Shown: positions 8,260-17,800 of the stretch, piece after piece
How the letters are laid out: each line of letters opens with the position of its first letter
Position numbering within the stretch: the stretch's first letter is position 1
Assembly (NCBI GenBank): GCA_035493675.1
Contig: DATJIA010000436.1
Coordinates: forward strand, 1-64,000
Source: JAIOQA01 sp035493675
GTDB taxonomy: Bacteria; Myxococcota_A; Polyangia; Haliangiales; Haliangiaceae
Length of the DNA: 64,000 nucleotides
Reading direction: 5' to 3'
Program-made: the position numbers and the translations under genes
Notes under the pieces: generated by a model
Databases searched by the model: none
What the model was told of the DNA's origin: nothing
What the model saw: only the letters and a program-made list of their open reading frames with translations

Positions 8260-9600
8260 GTGGGCATCGATACCCAACCGATCGAACCGCCGCCGCCGCA
8301 CGGGCTCGCGCGCATCGTCGCGGTCTTCGCGCCGGTGCGCCGCGACGAGATCGCGGGCGTCGTCCTGATGACGATCAACGTGTTCGTCTTGTTGACGACC
8401 TACTACGTGCTGAAGGTGCTGCGCGAGCCGCTGATCCTCCTCGGCGGCGGCGCCGAGCTGAAGGCCTACGCGAGCGCCGGGCAGACGCTCCTCCTGCTCG
8501 GCGTGGTGCCCGTGTTCAGCTGGCTGTCGAAGCGCGCCGATCGCGTGCGGCTCTTGACGATCGTGCAGCTCGCGAACATCGGCTGTCTGTTCGTCTTCTA
8601 CCTGCTCGCGCAGCTGCAGGCGCCGATCGGGCTCGCCTTCTACCTGTGGGTCGGCATCTTCAACGTGCTCGTCATCTCGAACTTCTGGTCGTTCGCGAAC
8701 GACATCTACACGCCCGAGCAGGGCAAGCGCCTGTTCGCGATCGTCGGCTTCGGCGCCAGCCTCGGCGCGATCGCGGGCGCGTTCGCGCCCAAGCCGTTGC
8801 ACGCGGTGGTCGGCCTGCACGGCCTGATGTTGGTCGCCGCCACCGGGCTGGCCATCTCGATCGTCATCTATCGGATCGTCGACGCGCACGCGGCCAAGCG
8901 GCCGCGGCAGAAGGCCAAGGAGCAGGCGGTGCCGGCCGAGTCCAAGCGCGGCGGCTTCCAGCTCGTGCTCGCCGATCGCTACCTGCGCATCCTCGCGTTC
9001 ATGCTCCTGGTCGCGACGATCATCAACACGACCGGCGAGTACGTCGTCGGTCGGATCGCGACCGAGCACGCGGCCGGCTTGCCCGAGGAGGCGCGCGACG
9101 CGTACGTCAGCGACTTCTACAGCGGCTACTACACGCTGGTGAACGTCGCGTCGGCGGTCCTGCAGGGCCTGATCGTCGCGCGGCTCATGACGTGGCTGGG
9201 CGTGCGCAAGGTGCTGTTCGTCATGCCGGTGATCGTGCTGTTCGGCTGGGTCGGCCTGTTCTTCGTCACCAACCTGGCCACCGTGCGGGTCGAGAAGACG
9301 ACCGAGAACAGCCTCGACTACTCGCTGCACAACACCGTGCGCCAGGCGCTGTTCCTGCCGACCTCGCGCGACGCGAAGTACCGCGGCAAGGCCGCGATCG
9401 ACACCTTCTTCTTCCGCATGGGCGACGTGATCGCGGGGCTCGGCATCGTCTTCGTGTTCGTCCAGGTGCTCGGCTTCGGCGCGCGCGCGTTCGCCGCGCT
9501 CAACATCGCGCTCGCGGCGATCTGGCTCCTGCTCGCCGCGCGCGCCGGCCGCATCCACGACGAGCTGACCGCGCGGAAGGGCGCGGATGACGAGCGATGA
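8260..9600 (+). CDS. NTT (Tlc/Npt) family nucleotide transporter
   Basis: 446 residues from GTG 8260, three bases after the lipoprotein stop. About 12 membrane spans. Signatures of the ADP/ATP translocase-like NTT family (PF03219) include YYVLKVLREPLIL near residue 49, NFWSFANDIYTPEQGKRLF near residue 141, and an immediately following FGASLGAIAG helix. Family members in Rickettsia and Chlamydia exchange ATP for ADP or import nucleotides; free-living relatives are mostly uncharacterised and often labelled MFS. Substrate here is unknown. The end overlaps the next transporter by 14 bases, indicating strong coupling. Confidence 0.8.
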   Translation: MGIDTQPIEPPPPHGLARIVAVFAPVRRDEIAGVVLMTINVFVLLTTYYVLKVLREPLILLGGGAELKAYASAGQTLLLLGVVPVFSWLSKRADRVRLLTIVQLANIGCLFVFYLLAQLQAPIGLAFYLWVGIFNVLVISNFWSFANDIYTPEQGKRLFAIVGFGASLGAIAGAFAPKPLHAVVGLHGLMLVAATGLAISIVIYRIVDAHAAKRPRQKAKEQAVPAESKRGGFQLVLADRYLRILAFMLLVATIINTTGEYVVGRIATEHAAGLPEEARDAYVSDFYSGYYTLVNVASAVLQGLIVARLMTWLGVRKVLFVMPVIVLFGWVGLFFVTNLATVRVEKTTENSLDYSLHNTVRQALFLPTSRDAKYRGKAAIDTFFFRMGDVIAGLGIVFVFVQVLGFGARAFAALNIALAAIWLLLAARAGRIHDELTARKGADDER

Positions 9601-11749
9601 TCGGAGATCGGCGCGGCTCGCGACCGCGAGCGCGCTGGTGGTCGTCGCGGCGTTCGTCGCGAGCAAGGCGGCGCGCGACGCGATCCTCTTGTCGCGCTAC
9701 CACGTCACCGCGCTGCCGATCTTCACCGGCATCGCCGCGCTGGTCTCACTGCCGCTGACGGTGCTCGCCGGCAAGGCGATGACGCGGCTCGGGCCCGCGC
9801 GCCTCATGCCCGCGGTCAACGTCGCGAGCGCGCTCTTGCTCGTCGGCGAGTGGATGTGGGTGCGTCACGCGCCGCGCACCGCGACGATCGCGATCTACCT
9901 CCACCTCTCGATCTCGGGCGGCGTCTTGGTGTCCGGCTTCTGGTCGATCGTGAACGAGCGGTTCGACGTGCAGACCGCGAAGCGCCACATCGGCCGCATC
10001 GGCATGGGCGCGACGCTCGGCGGGATCGCCGGCGGTCTGGTCGCCGAGCGCGCCGGCGCGTGGCTGCACCACGACGAGAAGGTCTTGATCGTGATCGCGG
10101 CGATGCAGGCGCTGGCGTCGGCGGCGATGTACATGTTCGCGCGCGGCGCCAAGCACGCGCCGCGGTCGCCCGACGCCGACGACAGCGCGCTCGCGGGCCT
10201 GCACGTGGTCGCCAGATCGCGCCTGCTCCGCAACGTCGCGGCGATCGTCGTGCTCGGCGCCATCGCGGCGGGCGCGCTCGACTACGTCTTCAAGGCCGAT
10301 CTGGTCCGGAACAACAGCGGCCGCGAGCTCCTGCGTTCGCTGTCGCTGTTCTACACGGTGACCAGCGTGATCACCGCGATCCTGCAGGTCGCCGTGTGCG
10401 GACCGCTGGTCGCGCGGATCGGCGTGCCGCGCTCGGTCGCCGCCCTGCCGGTCACCGCGACGGCATTCGGCGCGGTCGCGATGGCGGTGCCGGGCGCGGC
10501 GTCGTCGGTGGTGGCGCGCGGCGCCGAGCTGGTGGTGCGCAACTCGGTCTATCGATCCGGCTACGAGCTGCTCTACGCGCCGATGGCCGAGGAGCACAAG
10601 CGTCCGACCAAGGTCGTGCTCGACGTCGGCGCCGACAAGCTCGGCGATCTGCTCGGCGCGCAGCTGGTGGCGCTGATCGTCTACCAGGTGATCGATCCGC
10701 GCGTCGCGCTCTTGACCGCCGCGGTCGCGGTCGCCGCGATCGGCGTGATGGTGACGATGCGGCTGCCGGCGAGCTACCGCGAGACGCTGGAGGCGAGCCT
10801 GCTCGCGCGCAGCGCCGAGGCGGCCTCGACCTCGAGCGAGGAGCAGCCGTGGCTCACGCTCGACCGCCTGCCCACGCTCGGCCATCCCGGCGAGGCGATC
10901 CCGCTGGCGCGCCGCCGGCGCTCGCGGCCCATCCGCGCGGTGCGCTCGCCGGTCGAGGGCGAGGCGATGATCGACGCGATCCGATCCTTGCGCTCGAACG
11001 ATGCCGCGCGGCAGAAGCGCGCGCTCGGGGCGCTGACACCGGAGCTCGTCCCGCACGCGATCGAGCTGCTCGCGAGCGACTCCCTCGCGAGCGACGCGCT
11101 CGCCGCGCTGCGCCCGATCGCGCCCCAGTGCACCGGCGCGCTCGTCGACGTCCTGCTCGATCCGTCGCGCGATCCGATCGTGCGGCGACGCATCCCGGCG
11201 GTGCTGACGCACGGCGAGCCGACGCTCGCCGCGTGGGGGTTGTGGCACGCGCTCGCCGATCGCAGCTTCGAGGTCCGCTTCCGCGCCGGCTCCATGCTCG
11301 CGCGGCTCGCCGCCGACGGTCACCTGATGCACGTCACCGACGAGGACGTCTTCGAGACGGCGAAGCGCGAGCTCGGCGCGGCCCCGCAGACCTGGGAGGA
11401 GCTCGAGGACGATCCGTTCTACACCAACGATCCGGACGCGCCGCAGGTCGCGTGCGGGCTGCAACACGTCTTCACGGTGCTCAGCCTGGTCTTGCCCGCC
11501 GAGCCGCTGCGGATCGCGCTGCACGCCGTGCAGACCGATGACCCGGCGCTGCGCGGCACCGCGCTCGAGTACCTCGAGAGCATCTTGCCCGCGGATCTGC
11601 GCGCGCAGCTGTGGCCGCTGCTCGAGGGCGAGGGCGAGGCGTCCGGCCTCTCGCAGAGCATGAAGCGCACGCGCGACGACCTGCTCGTCGAGCTGCAGCG
11701 TATGTATCCGCGCGTGATGGCGCGCCTGCGGCCGCACACCGACGCGTGA
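9587..11749 (+). CDS. NTT family transporter with C-terminal HEAT-like domain
   Basis: 720 residues from ATG 9587, overlapping the preceding transporter. Residues 1-400 form a second NTT-like membrane domain (FWSIVNERFDVQTAKRHIG and an adjacent GMGATLGGIAGG helix mirror the first protein). From about residue 460 onward there are alpha-alpha repeats of HEAT type (a duplicated pattern of Leu/Ala helices such as ELVPHAIELLASDSLASDAL) in a cytosolic tail of about 260 residues. NTT-HEAT fusions are known from free-living bacteria. Two different NTT proteins side by side suggests a heterodimer or a two-step exchange; that is inference. Confidence 0.8.
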   Translation: MTSDDRRSARLATASALVVVAAFVASKAARDAILLSRYHVTALPIFTGIAALVSLPLTVLAGKAMTRLGPARLMPAVNVASALLLVGEWMWVRHAPRTATIAIYLHLSISGGVLVSGFWSIVNERFDVQTAKRHIGRIGMGATLGGIAGGLVAERAGAWLHHDEKVLIVIAAMQALASAAMYMFARGAKHAPRSPDADDSALAGLHVVARSRLLRNVAAIVVLGAIAAGALDYVFKADLVRNNSGRELLRSLSLFYTVTSVITAILQVAVCGPLVARIGVPRSVAALPVTATAFGAVAMAVPGAASSVVARGAELVVRNSVYRSGYELLYAPMAEEHKRPTKVVLDVGADKLGDLLGAQLVALIVYQVIDPRVALLTAAVAVAAIGVMVTMRLPASYRETLEASLLARSAEAASTSSEEQPWLTLDRLPTLGHPGEAIPLARRRRSRPIRAVRSPVEGEAMIDAIRSLRSNDAARQKRALGALTPELVPHAIELLASDSLASDALAALRPIAPQCTGALVDVLLDPSRDPIVRRRIPAVLTHGEPTLAAWGLWHALADRSFEVRFRAGSMLARLAADGHLMHVTDEDVFETAKRELGAAPQTWEELEDDPFYTNDPDAPQVACGLQHVFTVLSLVLPAEPLRIALHAVQTDDPALRGTALEYLESILPADLRAQLWPLLEGEGEASGLSQSMKRTRDDLLVELQRMYPRVMARLRPHTDA

Positions 11750-11752
11750 TCG

Positions 11753-12520
11753 CTACGGGCAGGTCCACTGCGTCGTGACCGTGCCGTCGGGCTCGCGGTG
11801 GTCCGCGTAGTAGCAGCCGGCGTTGCCGCGCTCCTGCGGCTCGCTCTCGCTCGGGACGTAGTGCTCGATCAACGCGCCGCTCGGCGTCCAGCCGATCATC
11901 ACGTTCACGCTGAACCCGCGCGCGACCGTCTCGACGCCGGTCGACTCGCGATCCGGCGTGCGATCCGCGGGGATGACGCAATCGAGCTGCTGGTAGCCGA
12001 CGCTGCCGAGGAGCGCCGCGCCGAACCGCACCGCGCCGAACGACGGCCCGATGAACCAGCCCGATCCCGAGCCGTTGCCCGCGTGCTCGTACTCGGTGCC
12101 GGGATCCATGCGGATGCTCGCGCCGGTGAAGCTCATGTGCTCGATCGTGAGGTGCGGCGCGAACGCGGGCGCGTCCTCGATCGGGTGCCACGGCAGCATC
12201 AGATCGCCGCGCCAGGTCGTGCCGGTCGGCGACATGTCGGCGGGCGCCTGGTGCGGGATCACCGGATCGCCGCCGAACGCGTTGGGCGAGTAGCCGACCC
12301 CGACGCCCGTATGCAACGGCGGGATCGGGACGCCGAGATAGAAGCCGAGCTTCATCGTCACCGACCAACCCGAGGTCGCGTAGCTCGCGACCGACGCCGC
12401 CTTCGGGTCATCGATCGTCTGCTTGATCGACGGGTAGTACCCGGCGCCGAGCTCGGCGTAGCAGCCGGTCGTGACCAACGACGCGCTCACCCCGACTCGC
12501 AGCGCGAGTGAAGCCCCCAT
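11753..12520 (-). CDS. Lipoprotein, likely outer-membrane-associated, unknown function
   Basis: 255 residues. ATG 12520 is preceded at seven bases by GAGGA and gives a signal peptide with lipobox VTTGC (Cys19). The mature part is beta-rich with repeated aromatic-Gly turns and long loops, similar to small barrel or sandwich envelope proteins. Four Cys residues in the second half may pair. No named family recognised. Convergent with the NTT operon (gap three bases) and divergent from the next lipoprotein. Confidence 0.7.
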   Translation of the reverse strand: MGASLALRVGVSASLVTTGCYAELGAGYYPSIKQTIDDPKAASVASYATSGWSVTMKLGFYLGVPIPPLHTGVGVGYSPNAFGGDPVIPHQAPADMSPTGTTWRGDLMLPWHPIEDAPAFAPHLTIEHMSFTGASIRMDPGTEYEHAGNGSGSGWFIGPSFGAVRFGAALLGSVGYQQLDCVIPADRTPDRESTGVETVARGFSVNVMIGWTPSGALIEHYVPSESEPQERGNAGCYYADHREPDGTVTTQWTCP

Positions 12521-12547
12521 TCGACGATCCTCGCATATCTTCGGGCC

Positions 12548-13828
12548 ATGCGAGTCGCGCTGCTCGGGGTCCTGGTCGGGTGTCATTGGGCTGCCGGCGG
12601 CTACGGACGTAGTCACATGGAGGACATGCCGGGCTACGACATGCGGCCCGAGTGCAGCGAGCACGTGCCGCGCGCGCAGGCCGCGCCGCCGACGCCGGCG
12701 CCCGCCCTGCCCGACTTCGAGAAGCTCGGCGCGGATCGCAGCTTCTTCCGCGTCACGCACGTCGGCGAGGTCGCCGATCACTTCATGCTGACCTTCAGCT
12801 GCATCGAGCAATCGATCGCGGTGTACGGCGTGCACGCCGACGGCACGGTCGTGTTCGAGTCGGGCGGCTTCGGCGGCATCGGCGTGCGCAGCGGCGCGCC
12901 GCGCGAGGTGCCCGACGACAAGCGCGCGCTCGTCGACCAGGTGCGCGCGCAGTTCGCGAAGGACTACACGAACGCGGGCGAGCCGTCGGTGCAGTACCTC
13001 GGCACGTATCGCGAGGTCATGGTCGAGGAGATCGTGCCGGTCACCGCGCCGGGCGATCCATACAAGCGCATGGCGTGGGATCAGCACGCGGTCGTGCCGG
13101 TCGACGCGGACCTGAAGTCGATCGTCGATCGGCCCGGCTTCGACGGAGGCGAGACGCTCTTGTGCTGGAAGGACGTCGCCGTCACCGACTGCGGCCACGC
13201 CGCGTGGATGGATTTCACGATCGCGCCGACCGGCGCGCCGCAGCTCGTCTCGCTGCTCTACGACGGATCGCCGTCGACGCCGGAGGATCGCGCGCGCTTC
13301 CGCGACGCGATGCTCGCCGCCGCGCGCGGCGCCGCGCCGGTCACGACGGACGTCTTGATGAAGAAGCAAGGCGGCGGCGTGCTGCCGGCCGGCTTCTCGA
13401 CCACGCTCCGCGCCGGCTTCTCGATCCGGCCGCAGACCGGCGGCACCGCGAGCGAGCTGCGCGTGCCGCTGTCGTCGGCGCAGATCGCGCACGGCGCCGC
13501 GCGCGGGCGCGCGACCGCGACGATCGACGGCACGACCTTCACGCTCGCGATCGAGGCCGCGCCGGAGACGCCCGCGTCGGGCAACGCCGCGAAGCTGCGC
13601 GTCCACTTCCGCTACGAGCTCGACGACGGCCGCGGTCATCGCGTGACCGGTGACGTGATCGATGTCGTCGATCTCGTGATCGACGGCGACGCCGCGGCGG
13701 TCTGGTCGCTCGCCCTCGACGAAGAGCAGAACAAGCACGGCGCCGAGCCGCCGGTCGCGCAGACGATCGGCGCGCTCCACGCCGACTTCGGGGTCGCGTG
13801 GAACGTCGAGCCCTGGTACCCGAAGTGA
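12548..13828 (+). CDS. Lipoprotein of unknown function
   Basis: 426 residues starting at ATG 12548, with a very short signal and lipobox LVGC (Cys12). A His/Met/Asp-containing stretch (residues 20-40, including HMEDMPGYDM) follows, then a Pro-rich linker and two regions of mixed alpha/beta sequence with conserved-looking Trp and Cys pairs (LLCWKDVAVTDCGHAAW). The C-terminal domain is beta-rich. I do not recognise the family. It is divergent from the 11753-12520 lipoprotein, 27 bases apart, and its stop directly abuts the stop of the convergent ohrR gene. Confidence 0.7.
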   Translation: MRVALLGVLVGCHWAAGGYGRSHMEDMPGYDMRPECSEHVPRAQAAPPTPAPALPDFEKLGADRSFFRVTHVGEVADHFMLTFSCIEQSIAVYGVHADGTVVFESGGFGGIGVRSGAPREVPDDKRALVDQVRAQFAKDYTNAGEPSVQYLGTYREVMVEEIVPVTAPGDPYKRMAWDQHAVVPVDADLKSIVDRPGFDGGETLLCWKDVAVTDCGHAAWMDFTIAPTGAPQLVSLLYDGSPSTPEDRARFRDAMLAAARGAAPVTTDVLMKKQGGGVLPAGFSTTLRAGFSIRPQTGGTASELRVPLSSAQIAHGAARGRATATIDGTTFTLAIEAAPETPASGNAAKLRVHFRYELDDGRGHRVTGDVIDVVDLVIDGDAAAVWSLALDEEQNKHGAEPPVAQTIGALHADFGVAWNVEPWYPK

Positions 13829-14272
13829 TCAGCCGAGCCGCTCGGTCAGGCTCGTGAGCTCCTCGCGCAGGCGGACCAGCTCCGCGCGCGAGTGATCGAC
13901 GTCGAGATCGAAGCCGGCTCTGCACGCGATGTCGAGCGGCACCTTGCGCGCGCGCTGCTTGAGCGCGCGTCCCTCGGCGGTCAGGTGGATGTGGACGACG
14001 CGCTGATCGACCTTCGCGCGCACGCGCGCGACCAAGCCGCTCTTCTCGAGGCGCTGGAGCAGCGGCGTCAGCGTTCCGGAATCGAGGCCGAGCCGATCGC
14101 CCAGCTGCTTCACCGGCAGCTTGTCCTCGTCCCACAGCGCGAGCATGACGAGGTACTGCGGATAGGTGAGGCCGAGCGGCTCGAGGATCGGCGCGTACGC
14201 GCGGGTCACCGCGCGCTGCGCGCGATAGAGCGCGAAGCAGAGCTGATCGTCCAAGCGCAGCAGATCGGCCAT
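13829..14272 (-). CDS. ohrR: OhrR, MarR-family organic peroxide sensor-repressor
   Basis: 147 residues. A winged-helix MarR domain (LTYPQYLVMLALWDED, then the recognition region DRLGLDSGTLTPLLQRLEKSG) is preceded by the N-terminal reactive cysteine Cys12 in DDQLCFALY, the residue that senses organic hydroperoxides in OhrR proteins. A second Cys is at about residue 117, so it may be a two-Cys type. It lies nine bases downstream of ohr on the same strand, and a matching operator is present upstream of ohr. Oxidation would release the operator and induce both genes. Confidence 0.92.
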   Translation of the reverse strand: MADLLRLDDQLCFALYRAQRAVTRAYAPILEPLGLTYPQYLVMLALWDEDKLPVKQLGDRLGLDSGTLTPLLQRLEKSGLVARVRAKVDQRVVHIHLTAEGRALKQRARKVPLDIACRAGFDLDVDHSRAELVRLREELTSLTERLG

Positions 14273-14281
14273 GACGCGAGC

Positions 14282-14719
14282 CTACGCGAGCGCGACCTCG
14301 ACCACGATGTTGCCGCGGGTCGCGTTGGAGTACGGGCACACCTCGTGCGCCGCCTTCACGAGCGCCTCGGCGTCGGCGCGCGGCAGCTCGGGCAGGCTCG
14401 CGGTCAGGGCGACCTGCAACCCGAAGCCGCGGCCGGCGGGACCGAGCGAGACCTTCGCGGTGATCGAGACCGGGCCCGGCTTGATCGATCGCGCGCGCGC
14501 GACGTGCTGGACCGCGCTGCCGAAGCACGCCGCGTAGCCGGCGGCGAACAGCTGCTCGGGGTTGGTGCCGTTGCCGGTGCCGCCGAGCTCGCGCGGCGGG
14601 GTGACCATGACGTCGAGCTTGCCGTCATCGGTGGCGACCTTGCCGTCGCGGCCGGCGATCGCGGTGGCGGTGGCGGTGTAGAGGGTACGAGCAAGCGGCG
14701 CGGGGACCGTGTCAGTCAT
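14282..14719 (-). CDS. ohr: Ohr, organic hydroperoxide reductase (OsmC family)
   Basis: 145 residues from ATG 14719; the longer reading to 14737 runs into the operator and is rejected. Both catalytic cysteines of Ohr are present: Cys65 in AACFGSAV and Cys128 in VCPYSNATRGN, with the N-terminal TATATA repeat and the NPEQLFAAGYA motif. Ohr reduces fatty-acid and other organic hydroperoxides using lipoylated-protein electrons. It is the first gene of an ohr-ohrR operon with a clear sigma70-like promoter overlapping an OhrR-type palindrome. Confidence 0.95.
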   Translation of the reverse strand: MTDTVPAPLARTLYTATATAIAGRDGKVATDDGKLDVMVTPPRELGGTGNGTNPEQLFAAGYAACFGSAVQHVARARSIKPGPVSITAKVSLGPAGRGFGLQVALTASLPELPRADAEALVKAAHEVCPYSNATRGNIVVEVALA

Positions 14720-14725
14720 GAGATT

Positions 14726-14754
14726 TAAATAGTGCACAATTTAATTGTGCGCAA
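14726..14754 (-). promoter_or_regulatory. ohr promoter with overlapping OhrR operator
   Basis: Read on the minus strand there is TTGCGC (14754-14749), a 17-base spacer and TATTTA (14731-14726). The spacer holds a perfect interrupted palindrome GCACAAT-TTA-ATTGTGC (14734-14750), close to known OhrR sites (TACAATT-AATTGTA). A repressor there would block RNA polymerase directly. The site lies 14 bases beyond the ohr start codon and could also influence the divergent RND pump gene. Confidence 0.75.
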
Positions 14755-14825
14755 TCTATTTCGAACTGTTGCGCGCAAGGTCTCGGAATCGCTCTGCCGA
14801 AAAGAGGAGTCATACTGGTGCACCG

Positions 14826-17800
14826 ATGTGGCTGTTACGCGTCGCCCTGCGCCGTCCCTACACCTTCCTGGTGATGGCGCTGATGATCGCGATCGGCGGC
14901 GTGTACTCGATCGCGCAGACGCCGACCGACATCTTCCCGAACATCGACATCCCCGTCATCTCCGTGATCTTCCGCTACGGCGGCTTGCCGCCCGAGCAGA
15001 TGGAGAAGCGCGTCGTCAACAACTTCGAGCGCTTCCTCACGACGATCGTCAGCGACATCGATCATATCGAGAGCCTGTCGCTGACCGGCACCTCGATCGT
15101 GAAGATCTACCTGCAGCCGGGCGCGGATCTCGACGAGGCGATCGCGCAGACCACCAGCGTGTCGACCACCGCGGTCCGCTCGATGCCGCCCGGCATGGTG
15201 CCGCCGCTGATCATGCGCTACAGCGCGACCGCGGTCCCGATCATCCAGCTCGCGCTCGAGAGCGAGACGCTGTCCGAGCAGCAGCTCTTCGATCTCGGCA
15301 TCAACTTCGTGCGCACCGAGATCGCGACGATCCCCGGCGCCGAGCTGCCCTACCCGTACGGCGGCCGCCAGCGGCAGATCATCGTCGACATCGATCCGCC
15401 GCGCCTGCAGGCGTGGGGGCTGTCGCCGCGTGACGTGCAGGCCGCGCTCGGCACGCAGAACGTCGTCTTGCCGGCGGGCACGGCGAAGATGGGCGACCTC
15501 GAGTACTACATCGTGACCAACGGCAACGCGGCGTCGCTCGACGAGCTCGCCGCGATCCCGATCTCGACGGTCAACGGCAAGACCGTCTTCATCCGCGACG
15601 TCGCCAACGTGCGCGACGGCGCGATGCCGCAGACGAGCTTGGTCCACGTCGAGCGCCGCCGCTCGGTCTTGATGTCGATCCTGAAGAACGGCAACGCCTC
15701 GACCCTCGACGTCACCGACGAGGTCAAGCGCCGCATCCCGACCGCGGTCGATCGCCTGCCGAAGGAAGCGGCCGGCAAGCTGACGGTGAAGACGCTCTTC
15801 GATCAATCCGTGTTCGTGCGCGCGTCGATCAACGGCGTGATGCGCGAGGCGCTGATCGCCGCGGGCCTCACCGCGCTGATGATCCTCTTGTTCCTCGGCA
15901 GCTGGCGCTCGACCTTGATCGTGGTCACCAGCATCCCGCTGTCGATCTTGTTCTCGATCATCGCGCTCCACGCGCTCGGCCAGACGCTCAACGTCATGAC
16001 CCTGGGCGGCATGGCGCTCGCGGTCGGCATCCTCGTCGACGACGCGACCGTCGCGATCGAGAACATCCACCGCAACATGGCCCAGCGGAAGCCGTTCTTC
16101 CGCGCGATCATCGACGGCGCGCAGCAGATCGCGGTGCCGGCGTTCGTGTCGACCTTGTGCATCTGCATCGTGTTCGTGCCGATCGGCTTCTTGACCGGCG
16201 CCGTGCGCTCGCTGTTCGTGCCGCTCGGCATGGCGGTGATCTTCGCGATGGCGATGTCGTACCTGATCTCGCGCACGCTGGTCCCGACGCTGGTCCGCTA
16301 CCTCCTTCGCAAGGAGTCGGAGGCGCACCACGAGGGCGACGAGAAGAGCGTCTTCGATCGCGCGTTCGAGCGCTTCCGCGACGGCTACGGCCGCTACCTC
16401 GCGTGGGCGCTCGGCAACCGCGGCTTCGTCGTCGCCGCGTTCACGATCTTCGTCGCCGGATCGATCGCGATGCTGCCGCTGGTCGGGCGCGACTTCTTCC
16501 CGCAGGTCGACGCCGGGCTGATCAAGCTGCACGTGCGCGGCGTGCCGGGCACGCGACTCGAGCAGAGCGAGCAGCGCATCCTCGCGATCGAGGACACGAT
16601 CAAGAAGAAGGTCATCCCGCCCGAGGAGATCGACACGATGCTCGACGTGATGGGCATCCCGAACTCGGGCATCAACCTGTCGCTGTCGGAGGGCGCGCTG
16701 ATCTCGTCGGCCGACGCGCAGATCTACATCTCGCTCAAGGAGGGCCACGCGCCGACCGAGACCTACGTGCGCGCGCTGCGCGAAGAGCTGCGGCGCGACT
16801 ATCCCGACACGACCTTCTTCTTCCTCGCGCCCGACATCTCGACGCAGGTCTTGAACTTCGGCCTCGCGGCGCCGATCGACGTGCAGGTCGTCGGTCCGGT
16901 CGGCAGCGAGGATCAGACGTCGGCGGTCGCCGACGCGCTCGCCGCCGAGATCGAGAAGATCCCGGGCGCCGCCGACGTGCACCTCGCGCAGGTGCAGCGC
17001 GCGCCGCAGCTGAACGTCGACATCGATCGCGTCGCCGCGAGCCAGAGCGGGCTCACCACGCGCGACGTCGCGAGCGACATGTTGATCTCGCTGACCGGCG
17101 CCGGCGACGTGTCGCCGTCGTTCTGGCTCGACAAGCGCGGCGTGCAGTACGCGGTCACCGTGCAGACGCCGCAGTACGCGATCGACTCGGTCGACGCGCT
17201 CGCCGCGACGCCGCTGTCGACGGGCGGCGGCCAACCGCAGACGCTCGGCAACGTCGCGAAGTTCACGCGCACGGTCGGGCCCGCGAACGTCACGCACTAC
17301 GACATCAAGCGCACGTTCGACGTGCAGGCCAACGTCGACGGCACCGATCTCGGCAGCGTCACTGACGGCGTGCGCGACGTGATCGCGAAGGCGAAGGCGA
17401 AGGCGCCGAAGGGCACGACGATCACGCTCAAGGGCCAAGCCGAGAGCATGGACTCGTCGTTCCACGGCCTCGAGCAGGGCCTCGTGTTCGCGATCCTGCT
17501 CGTCTATCTGATCATGGTGATCAACTTCCAGTCGTGGCTGGATCCGTTCGTGATCCTCATGGCGCTGCCCGGCGCGCTCGCCGGCATCATCTGGATCCTG
17601 TTCCTCTCGGGGACCACGCTCAGCGTGCCGGCGTTGATCGGCGCGATCATGTGCGTCGGCGTCGCGACCGCGAACTCGATCCTCGTCGTCAGCTTCGCCA
17701 ACGAGCAGCGCGGCTACGGCCGCGACGCGCCGAGCGCCGCGCTCGCCGCCGGCATGACGCGCCTGCGCCCGGTCATGATGACCGCGCTCGCGATGATCAT

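Noticed and set aside
6028..9666. 1212-codon open frame on the minus strand
   Set aside because: Antisense shadow of the barrel, kinase-like lipoprotein and NTT genes; extreme Arg/Glu/Asp composition and no motifs, as expected for reverse frames in GC-rich DNA.
14745..14825. Longer N-terminus of the RND permease
   Set aside because: The added 27 residues do not fit the RND family, whose members begin at the ATG 14826 motif.
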